Source: TMED14 sp002378565
GTDB lineage: Bacteria; Bacteroidota; Bacteroidia; Flavobacteriales; Schleiferiaceae
Assembly: GCA_943846715.1 (NCBI GenBank)
Contig: OX044356.1
Coordinates: 248,001-312,000 of the forward strand
DNA: 64,000 nt
Reading direction: 5' to 3'
The notes under the pieces were generated by a model, which saw only the letters and a list, made by a program, of their open reading frames with translations, was not told the DNA's origin and did not search any database. This document shows, piece by piece, positions 44,040 to 53,509 of this stretch. Position 1 is the first letter of the stretch, and each line of letters opens with the position of its first letter. The position numbers and the translations under genes were made by a program.

Positions 44040-44957
44040 ATGCAAAGCATCCCTGATATTGCAGTGATTGGTGTGGCTAAGGCTGGCACCACCAGCATGG
44101 CTTCGTGGCTGGATGCACACCCTGATGTGGCTATGGCCCGCATCAAGGAGTCCAATTTTTTCGCCACTGACATCGATTTGGATCGCTTCACTGGCCAGTT
44201 CAAAAACCTGAGCCCCCAGCCCCCAGAGGCTTATTGGGCAAACAAACCCTTACAGCCCCTTCATGGTGCTTTTGTGAAAGATGCCAACCGTTACCAGCGC
44301 TTGTTTGAGCACGCTAGCCCTGGTCAGAGCACAGCGGATTGCTCCCCCAGCTATTTTTTCAGTCAACAGGCCCCTGAAGCCTTGCAGAAGGCTAACCCGC
44401 TGACAAAGGTGATTCTCATCTTACGCAATCCCGTTGACAGAGCCTATTCGCATTATTTGATGGCGAGAAAATACGGCATGGTCAAGGGCGATTTTCTGGA
44501 TGAACTGGCTGAAGATCAGGCAAAGCAGCCTGTTTGGGGCAACAGTGAAAACATCTACCACTTAAGCTGCTATGCAGAGGGCCTGAAACGCTGGCAAGCG
44601 GCATTTCCCGAGATGAAGGTGTGTTTGTACGAGGAGTTGTTCCAAAGCGAACAGTGGGATAGTCTGTGTGATTTCTTGCACATTGCGCGCCTAGCAGGTC
44701 CCTCTACGGTCCAATTTCAGGGCAAAGAAAGTCGGCGACCTGGCATCAATGCCTTTGTGATGCATCATCCAATTGGCAAGTTGTTGCAGAATTTAAGCCC
44801 AGCATGGCTGAGAAATTGGGCAATAAAACGTTTAACAAAACCCATTGAGAGCCAATCATCCAGCATTGATCGCAAAGCAGCTTGGCGCTATTTTCACAAA
44901 GATGTGGCTGAGGTAGAGGCCTTACTGGGTCGCCCGCTATCTTTGTGGCCCCATTGA
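44040..44957 (+). CDS. Sulfotransferase
   Basis: The protein has 305 residues. The PAPS 5'-phosphosulfate loop is AVIGVAKAGTTSMASWL and the 3'-phosphate motif is VILILRNPVDRAYSHYLM; KESNFFATD and ADCSPSYFFS are typical of the heparan-sulfotransferase-like group. It transfers sulfate from PAPS to a sugar. In this locus it probably sulfates surface polysaccharide. Confidence 0.9.
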   Translation: MQSIPDIAVIGVAKAGTTSMASWLDAHPDVAMARIKESNFFATDIDLDRFTGQFKNLSPQPPEAYWANKPLQPLHGAFVKDANRYQRLFEHASPGQSTADCSPSYFFSQQAPEALQKANPLTKVILILRNPVDRAYSHYLMARKYGMVKGDFLDELAEDQAKQPVWGNSENIYHLSCYAEGLKRWQAAFPEMKVCLYEELFQSEQWDSLCDFLHIARLAGPSTVQFQGKESRRPGINAFVMHHPIGKLLQNLSPAWLRNWAIKRLTKPIESQSSSIDRKAAWRYFHKDVAEVEALLGRPLSLWPH

Positions 44958-44978
44958 ATCTCACGAAAACGACTTGAC

Positions 44979-45989
44979 ATGGACATGCAATCAAAACAAC
45001 TGATCACCTTTCTTTACCAATGGCGCAAACCCTTGGTTATTATTCCCTTGGTGTCTGCCGTGGTAGCTGCCGTGGCTTCCATGCCAGTATTCATTGAGCC
45101 ACTTTACACCAGCACAGTCGTAGTATTTCCTGCTACGACCAATTCACCGTCCAAGGCCTTGCTGCCGCAAACCAGCTACCAGGATCAAGATTTCTTGGAA
45201 TTTGGCGCAGAGGAGCAGGCAGAGCAATTCTTGCAAATTCTCCATTCAGATGCCATTTTTGATAGCATTGCGCATCGCTATAATTTGATGAATCACTATG
45301 ACATCGATAGCAGCAGTCGTTACAAACAGTATTACCTGCGCGAGGAATTCAATGACAAGTTCTCCTTCAAACGCACGCAATTCATGAGTGTAGAGATTGC
45401 CGTTCAAGATGTTGACCCGCAATTGGCTGCGGATATGGCCAATGAGGTGAGTGATTTGGCAGACCGATCCAAGAGTCGCATCCAGCGAACAAGGGCGCGC
45501 ATTGGTTTGTCCATTGTCAACAAGGAGTACAGTAATCTGCACCAGATCATTCTCGACATGGAGGCGGAGATGGTTGTTATCCGTTTCAAAGGTGTGCATG
45601 ATTACGAAAACCAATCCATGGTGATTACTGAGCAATTAGCTATGGCCATTGCTGCCAGTGCAAAGCAGCCAGTGATTAACGAGCTTAAAGGCATGCTAGA
45701 CACCTTAGCGAAGTATGGTAGCCGTTATGTCTCTTTGCGTGATGAATTGCGATTAATGAAGGAGGAAGAGGTCAAAATGCGCACCAAACTGAGCCAAGTT
45801 AAAATGGACGCCACCCAGGTGCTGCCTGCGACCTTCTCTGTCAACCGTGCGGTGCCTTCTGACAAGAAATCATACCCCGTCCGTTGGTTGATGTTGCTGC
45901 TTGCTGCCATAGCTTCCTTTGTGGCCACCTTGCTCAGTATTTTGATTTCTACAACGTGGAAGGACCTGCGATCCAAATTAGGCAAATAA
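44979..45989 (+). CDS. Wzz-like chain-length determinant protein
   Basis: The protein has 336 residues: first membrane segment (LVIIPLVSAVVAAVASMPVFI), a Wzz-type beginning (PLYTSTVVVFPAT), a long helical periplasmic part (about 130 to 300) and a second membrane segment at the end (LMLLLAAIASFVATLLSILI). It should control the length of the exported polysaccharide. No tyrosine kinase domain follows. Confidence 0.85.
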   Translation: MDMQSKQLITFLYQWRKPLVIIPLVSAVVAAVASMPVFIEPLYTSTVVVFPATTNSPSKALLPQTSYQDQDFLEFGAEEQAEQFLQILHSDAIFDSIAHRYNLMNHYDIDSSSRYKQYYLREEFNDKFSFKRTQFMSVEIAVQDVDPQLAADMANEVSDLADRSKSRIQRTRARIGLSIVNKEYSNLHQIILDMEAEMVVIRFKGVHDYENQSMVITEQLAMAIAASAKQPVINELKGMLDTLAKYGSRYVSLRDELRLMKEEEVKMRTKLSQVKMDATQVLPATFSVNRAVPSDKKSYPVRWLMLLLAAIASFVATLLSILISTTWKDLRSKLGK

Positions 45990-47398
45990 GCCAGACTCAA
46001 TGGGCGATTGCCCTGCTGTTGGTCTGTTTGATCACCTTCGTGGTGGTGGTGACAGAGTCTTGGTGGGTGATGGCCATTCCTGCTGTCTTGGCGGTGGTCT
46101 ATTGGGCCATGGTCTCACTGGAGACCTTGCTGCTTTTCACGGTGGCATTGACCCCCTTGTCTATCACCTTGAAAAATGTTGGATTCAATGTGGGGCTGAG
46201 TTTGCCTGCGGAACTGCTTTTAGCGGGCATCACCTTGTTGATCCTGGTTAGGTGGCTGCATGCAGGCAGCTTGCCCTGGAAGGCTATTCGACACCCCATT
46301 GGTGTGGTGCTTTTGCTTCAGGTTGCATGGATGTTTGTGACGTCGTTGACTTCTGAGATGCCCTTGGTGTCTTTCAAGGCTTTGATTCGTCACATTTGGT
46401 TTGTCATTCCTTTGTATTTCTTCTTGGTAAAGGTTTTTGCCTCCCCTCGCCTTAGGCAGGCTTTTTTCCCTTTGTATGCTTACCCATTGGCCCTGGCAGC
46501 TATCTACACCTTGGTGGTGCATGCAGGTTATGGCTTCTCTAAGGAAACCAGCACCTGGGTTTCTTTCCCTTTTTACAAGGAACACACCGTTTATGGCATG
46601 GCCTTGGCCTTTGTTTTACCCTATGCAATGATGCAAGCATGGCAAAAGGTGCCCATGAAGCCCCTGTTGCGCATGCTCGCCATGTCCCTTTTTGCGGTTT
46701 TGTTACTGGCTATTGTCTTGTCCTATACGCGTGCAGCTTGGCTCAGTGTAATTGGGGCAGCCGTTTTTGGTTTCATGTTACGCCTAGGCATTCAATGGAA
46801 GCAGATGGTTTCGGTGTTGCTTCTTTCTATAGGGATGCTTTGGTTGACCCAATCAATGTGGATGTCCGTTTTCACAAAAAATGACACAGTGTCCAGTGAG
46901 AATTTCACTGAACATGTGCAATCGGTATCTAATATATCAACGGATGCCTCCAACATGGAACGCATCAATCGATGGCGTGCGGCCATCAGCATGTTTCAAG
47001 ATCGTCCATTGGTGGGTTGGGGCCCAGGAACCTACCAATTCCAGTACGCACCATTCCAACACGCAAGTGACCTGACTGTCATCAGCACCAACGGGGGCGA
47101 CATGGGCAATGCGCATTCAGAATACATCGGACCCCTTGCGGAGCAGGGTTGGCCTGGACTGCTTTTGATTCTAGTTCTGGTATGGACGGTTTTTTCTCAA
47201 GGGTCAAAAACCTACCATCAACTAGCAGCGGGCAAGGATAAAAGGCTATTAATGGTTGCTTTGATGGGGCTGGCCACCTATTTCATCCATGGATTCTTGA
47301 ATAATTTCTTGGATGTGGATGAGGGTGCCGTGCTGGTTTTTGGAAGCTGTGCCATGCTGGTTTCGATCAGTCAAACGGCAAAAAAGCTTGCTGAGTAG
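45956..47398 (+). CDS. O-antigen ligase / polymerase family protein
   Basis: The protein has about 480 residues with 10 to 12 membrane segments. GWGPGTYQFQYAPFQ and NAHSEYIGPLAEQGWPGLLL are the Wzy_C/WaaL motifs. It either links O-antigen to lipid A core or polymerises repeat units. The start is uncertain: the GTG at 45956 precedes the first membrane segment and overlaps the previous gene by 34 bases; an ATG at 45884 would give a longer overlap and an odd Cys/His-rich leader. Confidence 0.85.
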   Translation: MEGPAIQIRQISQTQWAIALLLVCLITFVVVVTESWWVMAIPAVLAVVYWAMVSLETLLLFTVALTPLSITLKNVGFNVGLSLPAELLLAGITLLILVRWLHAGSLPWKAIRHPIGVVLLLQVAWMFVTSLTSEMPLVSFKALIRHIWFVIPLYFFLVKVFASPRLRQAFFPLYAYPLALAAIYTLVVHAGYGFSKETSTWVSFPFYKEHTVYGMALAFVLPYAMMQAWQKVPMKPLLRMLAMSLFAVLLLAIVLSYTRAAWLSVIGAAVFGFMLRLGIQWKQMVSVLLLSIGMLWLTQSMWMSVFTKNDTVSSENFTEHVQSVSNISTDASNMERINRWRAAISMFQDRPLVGWGPGTYQFQYAPFQHASDLTVISTNGGDMGNAHSEYIGPLAEQGWPGLLLILVLVWTVFSQGSKTYHQLAAGKDKRLLMVALMGLATYFIHGFLNNFLDVDEGAVLVFGSCAMLVSISQTAKKLAE

Positions 47399-47564
47399 GC
47401 ATTTCAGGCAGTGATGAGTCCTTTCTCTACAAGCTCTTAAATCCCTGAAAAACAGGCATTAGATGCTCATGTTTTTAAGAGATGTAGGAAAATTGACATG
47501 GAAATACCTGTTTTTACTGGGAAAAAGGATATCTTGCCCCTGTTTAACTATAACATTAACACAT

Positions 47565-50500
47565 ATGAAACGCAGAGTTCAATATATTACTCTTGCCATG
47601 GCGACCGTTTTCTCATTTGGTGCATTTGCACAAAATGGCGGTGAAACTGGTGAGGTAGAGACCAATAACCTCGGAATCGATAAACTCGAAGAAGTCGTTG
47701 TTACAGCCCTCGGCATCTCGCGAGAGAAGAAGACCGTTGGTTACGCTGTCCAGGAAGTCGCTGGTGACGAAGTCACACGCGCCAAAGCGGACAATTTTAT
47801 GGCCAGTCTTTCCGGTAAAATCGCCGGTGTCAATGTCACACAATCAGGTACAATGGGCGGGTCCGCCAACGTTGTTATCCGTGGTTATAAGTCATTGACA
47901 GGCAACAACCAGGCCCTGTTCGTCGTTGACGGCATTCCAATTTCAAATCAAATCACAAACACTGGCAATCAAAGGACAGGACGTGGTGGTTACGATTACG
48001 GAAATGCTGCGATGGACATTAACCCAGAAGACATTGCTAAAGTGACGGTACTGAAAGGTGCAGCTGCAACAGCTTTGTATGGTTCACGTGCCTCCAATGG
48101 TGTGATTTTGATCACCACCAAGAAAGGTACCAAGCGTGATGGTCTTGGTGTATCAATCACCTATGGCGTTCAACGCGGGACGATTGATCCTAACACCTAT
48201 GTTAAGTACCAGAAGGAATTCGGTGCAGGTTACGGTCCTTATTATGGTCCTGACACCTTGAACGGTTACTTCACTGATGCTAAGATTGTTGCGTATGACG
48301 TTGACGGTGATGGCATTTTAGATCCGACCATTCCAACGACTGAGGATGCCTCTTTCGGTTTGCGCTTTGATCCAAACTACGATGTTTACACATGGGAGTC
48401 TTTGTACCCTGAGTTAGCGACATACGGTGTGGCACAGCCTCACGTTGCCCCTGACACTGACGGTTCTGATTTCTATCAGGAGTCAGTGACAACTAACAAG
48501 AGTGTTTCTATTGACGGTGGATCCGACATGGGATCTTTCCGTGTTGGTATGACACAGTATGATACTAAAGGTATTGCACCTGGTTCAGAAATGCAGCGTA
48601 ACAACTTCTCCTTCAATGGTTCATTGAATGCATCAGATAAGTTGACGGTGACAACCACAGCCAACTTCATCCAGCAGGCTGCTAAAGGACGTAACGGTAC
48701 AGGCTATGACTCAAAGAATCCTAACCAATCTTTCCGCCAGTGGTGGAATGTCGGTGTGGACGTTAACAAATTGAGGCAATACTATGAGCAGACTGGCAAG
48801 AACATCACCTGGAACCCTTACGGTTACGGCTCTGGTTCATCTACCTTGAAACCAATCTACTTTGACAATGCTTACTTCTCAGCTTACGAAAACTACCAGA
48901 ATGATTCTCGTAATCGTTTGATCGGTAATGTCGCAGCTACCTATGAGATCAATGATTGGTTGAGCGTTCTAGCTCGAGCCAGTGTTGACACCTACTCTGA
49001 GATGCAAGAAGAGCGTGTTGCTGTTACTTCTGTTGATGTTTCACGCTACGGCCGCAAGAATCGCAGTTTCACTGAGAGCAACTTGGACTTGGTACTAACT
49101 GCCAACAAGCAGCTCACTGACGACATCAGCTTCAACGGTAACTTGGGTGCTAACTCTCGTCGCACGTCAGTTGATTACATTTCTGCAGCTACCAATGGTG
49201 GCTTGGTTGTACCTGGTGTTTACGCCTTGAGCAACTCAGCAAGCACACCGGATGCGCCTTATGAATCTGCTTACACCATTGGTGTAGATGGCTTCTTCGC
49301 TCGTGCGTCAGTTGGTTACAAGAACTTCTTGTATGTTGATCTAACTGGCCGTCAGGACAAATCTTCAACGCTTCCTGCTGCGAACAACACGTATTTCTAC
49401 CCATCTGCTACGTTAAGCTTGATATTCTCAGAATTGATTGATGTGGATGCGATCAGCTTTGGTAAGCTTCGCTTCAACACTGCTCAAGTTGGTTCTGATG
49501 CTCCTGCACAGGCGTTGTTGAACTCATACAACATGGGCACAGCATTTGGTAGTACATCTCTAGCTTCTGCTCCAAGCACAGACAACAATGCAAACTTGCT
49601 TCCTGAGGTTACCAATTCAACGGAAGTTGGCGTGGAGATGATGTTCTTCAACAACCGTGTTGGATTGGATGTGTCTTTATATGACCAGACGTCTTCGAAC
49701 CAGATCATGCCTACCAAGGTGTCTTCTTCTACAGGTTCCATCTACAAGTATGTGAATGCTGGCGTAATCAATAACAAGGGTATTGAATTGAGCCTTTCTG
49801 CAACGCCAGTCCGCACCGATGATTTCGAGTGGAACATGAACTTGAACTGGACCAAGAACACGAACATGGTTGAGTCATTGTATGGTGACCTTGAGTCATT
49901 GCAATTGGCTTCTGTTCAGGGTGGCATCACGATTGAGGCTCGCCCGGGTCAAGCTTACGGTAACATCTACGGTGTAGCCAACGTGTACGATGACGCAGGT
50001 CGTCGTGTGGTTTATGACATGCCAGGTTCTTACGGTGGCGTTCGCTACCTACGTGGCGATGCGGATGTCATTGGCAACATCAACCCTGATTGGATGGCTG
50101 GCTTGAATAACAGCTTCCGATACAAGAACTTTACTGCTAGTGCTCTGCTTGACATGCGCATGGGTGGTAACTTCTTCTCACTGGATACATACTACGGCTT
50201 CGGAACAGGTATCTATGACATCACTGCGGGCACTAACGATTTGGGTAACTCCGTTCGTGACTTGGCCGCCGACGGTGGTGGCGTGAAAGTGACAGATGTT
50301 GCTTATTGGGACGGTGCAACCGTTGACGCTGATGGCAATCCATCTGGCTTCGTTGCAGGTGACTACTACGCTGACATGCACTATTACGGTAATGCATTTG
50401 GTTGGGCCAGAGCTCCTAAGGACCTGCACGTTTATGACGCTTCTTACTTGAAGCTTCGTGAAGTGAGCTTGTCTTACTCTGTGCCTTCTGATATGATCGC

Positions 50501-50681
50501 TTCCTATGGCATCCAGGGTCTGGATATAGGTTTGTCAGGTCGCAATTTGGCTATTCTTTGGAAGAACGCTCCATACACTGACCCAGAAGCGGGTCTGTCT
50601 GCGGGTAACATCCAAGGTTACCAGTCAGGTGCGTATCCGGCAGTTCGCCAGATAGGTTGGAATGTTAATATTAAATTTTAA
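47565..50681 (+). CDS. SusC/RagA-type TonB-dependent outer-membrane transporter
   Basis: The protein has 1,038 residues with a signal peptide ending GAFAQ. Directly after it comes LEEVVVTALGISREKKTVGYAVQEV, the TonB-box-like start of the plug (GKIAGVNV, VVIRGYKS, ALFVVDGIPI, VLKGAAATALYGSRASNGV). The carboxypeptidase-like N-terminal beta sandwich common in SusC proteins is absent. The barrel ends GWNVNIKF. It imports oligomers captured by the SusD partner. The start at 47565 gives the signal peptide. Codons such as GGT, GCT, CGT and TCT dominate, unlike the neighbours, which suggests high expression. Confidence 0.94.
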   Translation: MKRRVQYITLAMATVFSFGAFAQNGGETGEVETNNLGIDKLEEVVVTALGISREKKTVGYAVQEVAGDEVTRAKADNFMASLSGKIAGVNVTQSGTMGGSANVVIRGYKSLTGNNQALFVVDGIPISNQITNTGNQRTGRGGYDYGNAAMDINPEDIAKVTVLKGAAATALYGSRASNGVILITTKKGTKRDGLGVSITYGVQRGTIDPNTYVKYQKEFGAGYGPYYGPDTLNGYFTDAKIVAYDVDGDGILDPTIPTTEDASFGLRFDPNYDVYTWESLYPELATYGVAQPHVAPDTDGSDFYQESVTTNKSVSIDGGSDMGSFRVGMTQYDTKGIAPGSEMQRNNFSFNGSLNASDKLTVTTTANFIQQAAKGRNGTGYDSKNPNQSFRQWWNVGVDVNKLRQYYEQTGKNITWNPYGYGSGSSTLKPIYFDNAYFSAYENYQNDSRNRLIGNVAATYEINDWLSVLARASVDTYSEMQEERVAVTSVDVSRYGRKNRSFTESNLDLVLTANKQLTDDISFNGNLGANSRRTSVDYISAATNGGLVVPGVYALSNSASTPDAPYESAYTIGVDGFFARASVGYKNFLYVDLTGRQDKSSTLPAANNTYFYPSATLSLIFSELIDVDAISFGKLRFNTAQVGSDAPAQALLNSYNMGTAFGSTSLASAPSTDNNANLLPEVTNSTEVGVEMMFFNNRVGLDVSLYDQTSSNQIMPTKVSSSTGSIYKYVNAGVINNKGIELSLSATPVRTDDFEWNMNLNWTKNTNMVESLYGDLESLQLASVQGGITIEARPGQAYGNIYGVANVYDDAGRRVVYDMPGSYGGVRYLRGDADVIGNINPDWMAGLNNSFRYKNFTASALLDMRMGGNFFSLDTYYGFGTGIYDITAGTNDLGNSVRDLAADGGGVKVTDVAYWDGATVDADGNPSGFVAGDYYADMHYYGNAFGWARAPKDLHVYDASYLKLREVSLSYSVPSDMIASYGIQGLDIGLSGRNLAILWKNAPYTDPEAGLSAGNIQGYQSGAYPAVRQIGWNVNIKF

Positions 50682-50693
50682 TCTAAAAGAAAG

Positions 50694-52109
50694 ATGAAAA
50701 AAATTCTAATTGCGGCTTCAGCCGCCCTGATGGTCGCCTCTTGCGGTGATCTAACTAGCCTCAACCAAAACACCAAGGCGCCCGAAACGGTTCCTGCAGG
50801 TACGTTGGTTGCCAATGCGACAGTATCCATGATGGATTACTTGAGCACTGTGAACGTGAACGTAAACAACTTCACCTTGTGGTCTCAGCACTGGACGCAA
50901 ACGACCTATGTGGACGAGTCTAACTTTGATTACAATAACCGCGACGTGAACGGCAACACCTATGACGCTATGTACGCGACGGTATTGCGTGATTTGAGTG
51001 ATGCTAAAGCAATCATCAATGCTGATGAGCAGCTTGATGCAGCAACCAAGGCACAGCAACTTGCTGTTATTGATATCCTTGAGGTCTATGCTTACTCAAC
51101 GCTTGTTGACGTGTTTGGCGATGTGCCTTACAGTGAGGCAATTGGTGAGAGCTTGGCTCCAGCGTATGACGGTGCTGCAGCTATCTATGGTGACCTAGGT
51201 ACGCGTGTATTTGCAAGCCATGCCGTATTTATGGCAGGCAGCGACAATGGCCTCGGTTCTTATGACCTCCTTTATGGTGGTTCAAGTGCTGGATGGGCAA
51301 AGTTTGCTGCTTCCTTGGGTCTGAGGTTATCTATTCGCATGGCTGATGTCAGTCCAACTGATGCTCAGGCAGCAGCTGAGGCTGCAATCGGTGCGGGTGT
51401 AATCACTCTTGCTTCTGAGTCAGCTGCGTTGAACTACACATCATCGCCTCCTCACACTAATCCTTACTGGGATGCATTGGTACAGTCTGGTCGTAAAGAC
51501 TTCATTGCTGCAAACACCATTGCTGATGTGATGAACATGTATGCTGATCCACGTCGTTCTGCTTACTTTAAGAACCTTTCTAATGATTCTGTCATTGGTG
51601 CTGCTTACGGTTTACAGTCGTCTTACAACTTGCACTCTCAACCTGGCACTGCTTTGGAGAACGCTTCGCGTCCTGCAATGTTTCTTGACAATGTAGAGGT
51701 TGGATTCTTGCTTGCTGATGCTGCTTCTCGCGGTTGGTCTGTTGGTGGCTTGACTGCTGCTTCTTTGTACGACGCAGCTGTTGCTGAATCTATTCTTGCT
51801 TGGGGCGGAACAGCTACTGATGCTGCGACCTACTTGGCACAGACAGGTGTTACTTATGATGCTGCGAATTGGAAAACAATTCTTGGTACACAGAAGTGGC
51901 TTGCTATGTACTCACGTGGTAACGAAGCTTGGTCAACGCAGCGCATGTATGATGCACCTGCAATGAACATTGCTGATGCAGCTCAGCGTGTGACGCCTTT
52001 GCGCATGTCTTACGGCATCGACGAGTACTCATTGAATACTAGCAATGTTGAAGCCGCTCGCGGTGGTAACGATGATGACACCTCTCCCATCTTCTGGGAC
52101 GTGAACTAA
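50694..52109 (+). CDS. SusD/RagB-family nutrient-binding lipoprotein
   Basis: The protein has 471 residues with a lipobox (LMVASC) and a SusD-like helical fold: FTLWSQHWTQTTYVDES, LEVYAYSTLVDVFGDVPYSEA, WAKFAASLGLRLSIRMADV, and KWLAMYSRGNEAWSTQRM. This is the SusD-like subgroup that pairs with SusC proteins of varied substrate. It starts 12 bases after the SusC gene, has the same biased codons, and a strong terminator follows. No glycosidase, sulfatase or regulator adjoins the pair, so the substrate is unknown. Confidence 0.92.
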   Translation: MKKILIAASAALMVASCGDLTSLNQNTKAPETVPAGTLVANATVSMMDYLSTVNVNVNNFTLWSQHWTQTTYVDESNFDYNNRDVNGNTYDAMYATVLRDLSDAKAIINADEQLDAATKAQQLAVIDILEVYAYSTLVDVFGDVPYSEAIGESLAPAYDGAAAIYGDLGTRVFASHAVFMAGSDNGLGSYDLLYGGSSAGWAKFAASLGLRLSIRMADVSPTDAQAAAEAAIGAGVITLASESAALNYTSSPPHTNPYWDALVQSGRKDFIAANTIADVMNMYADPRRSAYFKNLSNDSVIGAAYGLQSSYNLHSQPGTALENASRPAMFLDNVEVGFLLADAASRGWSVGGLTAASLYDAAVAESILAWGGTATDAATYLAQTGVTYDAANWKTILGTQKWLAMYSRGNEAWSTQRMYDAPAMNIADAAQRVTPLRMSYGIDEYSLNTSNVEAARGGNDDDTSPIFWDVN

Positions 52110-52130
52110 TCATGCTAGTCTATTGACTTT

Positions 52131-52161
52131 GAAGCCGCCCCGAAAGGGGCGGCTTTTTTAT
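52131..52161 (+). terminator. Rho-independent terminator after SusD
   Basis: GAAGCCGCCCC / GGGGCGGCTTT is a strong GC-rich stem with a 4-base loop, followed by a T run. Confidence 0.9.
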
Positions 52162-52240
52162 TGCTTTAGTTTTTTGTCTTGCTGTTGCCCGCAATAAAAC
52201 CTGAGGGTGGGGGATGGCTTATGCCATTGAATTTTTGCTC

Positions 52241-52268
52241 AAAAAAAAGCCCTCCATTGGAGGGCTTT
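52241..52268 (-). terminator. Rho-independent terminator after efp
   Basis: On the minus strand AAAGCCCTCC / GGAGGGCTTT with an AAT loop region is followed by eight T. It ends the lpxD-lpxC/fabZ-lpxA-ABC-efp series. Confidence 0.85.
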
Positions 52269-52287
52269 GGTATAATTGTGAGTTGCT

Positions 52288-52854
52288 TTACTTCTTTGCG
52301 CGCTCTTTGTAGCTGCCATCAGCAGTAAGGACAACGATTGAATCACCGGTGTTGATGAACAAAGGCACTTTGATTTCAGCGCCAGTTTCAAGAGTCGCAA
52401 GTTTGTTTGTGTTGGTGGCTGTATCGCCTTTTAGGCCTGGCTCTGTGTAGGTGACTTCAAGGCTGACGGCTTTAGGTAGTTCCACACTCATGGGACGGTC
52501 CTCCTCTACGTGGAACATCACCTTGCACTCCATGCCATCCTTCAAGAGCTTGGGGGCATTAATCAATGCCTCAGCCATAGGGATTTGCTCAAAGGTTTGC
52601 ACATTCATGAAATGGTAATCAGAGCCATCGTTGTATAGGTACTGGTAAGTTCTGATTTCAATGTTGACCTCTTCCAGCTTGGTGCCAGAGGGGAATGTGT
52701 GCTCAAGAACGCGACGATCATTGAGATTTCGAAGTTTGGTCCGAACAAAGGCAGCGCCTTTGCCAGGCTTTACGTGGAGAAATTCCATGATTTGGTAAGG
52801 CGCATGGTTGAAGTGTATGCACATGCCATTTTTGATGTCTGATGTTGAAGCCAT
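52288..52854 (-). CDS. efp: Elongation factor P
   Basis: The protein has 188 residues. VKPGKGAAFVRTKLRN contains the lysine at the tip of domain I; FPSGTKLEEVNIEIRTYQYLYNDG and GDSIVVLTADGSYKERAKK complete the family. It relieves ribosome stalling at proline runs. It is the last gene of the lipid A series, 10 bases after the ABC ATPase. Confidence 0.95.
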   Translation of the reverse strand: MASTSDIKNGMCIHFNHAPYQIMEFLHVKPGKGAAFVRTKLRNLNDRRVLEHTFPSGTKLEEVNIEIRTYQYLYNDGSDYHFMNVQTFEQIPMAEALINAPKLLKDGMECKVMFHVEEDRPMSVELPKAVSLEVTYTEPGLKGDTATNTNKLATLETGAEIKVPLFINTGDSIVVLTADGSYKERAKK

Positions 52855-52864
52855 TGCTGTTGTG

Positions 52865-53506
52865 TTAGTTGTTCGGTGTATGGGTATTGGAACCGGGTAA
52901 AGTTACATTCTCTCCCGCTGGATTGATTGCACGCTGGCAATGCTTTACTTCCTCTGGGTGGTGATTGGAAGCAATGAGGGCGATGCGATGGGTGTGCCGA
53001 GGTGTGGCAGCAAGGTTATTGAACAGTTGTTCATTGTACCAAACCATTCCGGCAGCATCCAAATGACTGCAGGGCTCATCCAACAAAAGCACATCAGCTT
53101 CTGTCCAAATAGCTAATGCCAGCTTGACCCGCTGCTTCATGCCACTGGAAAGTTGCTTGATTCGTTTGTGTTGAGCAGAGGAAGGCAAGTCCAAGTTTTT
53201 AAAGCTAACGAAGTGTCGCATTGGCCTTAATTTTTCATGAAAATCCAAGGCTTCTTGCACCGTGAGCATGTCAAGTAGGTCGACTTCTGGGCCGGTATGG
53301 CTGATGACAGGGTCAACGCCGTTGAGCAGAAAGCTGCCGGTGCTAGCCTGGATATTGCCTGCAAGGAGTTGAATCAGTGTGCTTTTTCCAGACCCATTGC
53401 TGCCAAGTATGGCCACGCGATCCCCTGGTAAGAATGACATAACAAGTGGTGGAATCACTTGTTGGCTGCCAAAAGTCTTACTTAAGTTAGATAGCTGAAG
53501 GGCCAT
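52865..53506 (-). CDS. Stand-alone ABC transporter ATPase
   Basis: The protein has 213 residues. Walker A ILGSNGSGKST, signature QLSSGMKQR and Walker B DVLLLDEPCSHLD are all intact, followed by a His switch (IASNHHPEE). It resembles the CcmA group of small ATPases. No permease gene is nearby, so its partner and substrate are unknown; the position between lpxA and efp suggests, but does not show, an envelope role. Confidence 0.87.
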   Translation of the reverse strand: MALQLSNLSKTFGSQQVIPPLVMSFLPGDRVAILGSNGSGKSTLIQLLAGNIQASTGSFLLNGVDPVISHTGPEVDLLDMLTVQEALDFHEKLRPMRHFVSFKNLDLPSSAQHKRIKQLSSGMKQRVKLALAIWTEADVLLLDEPCSHLDAAGMVWYNEQLFNNLAATPRHTHRIALIASNHHPEEVKHCQRAINPAGENVTLPGSNTHTPNN

Positions 53507-53509
53507 GAC

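Noticed and set aside
43464..44120. Long open frame antisense to the flippase gene
   Set aside because: It lies opposite a well-conserved membrane protein gene, and its His/Gln-rich translation looks like the mirror of hydrophobic codons. No promoter or family support was found.
47399..47564. Promoter or riboswitch before the SusC gene
   Set aside because: The 166 bases contain no clear TAnnTTTG box near the start and only a weak CCTG/CAGG hairpin, so nothing can be assigned.
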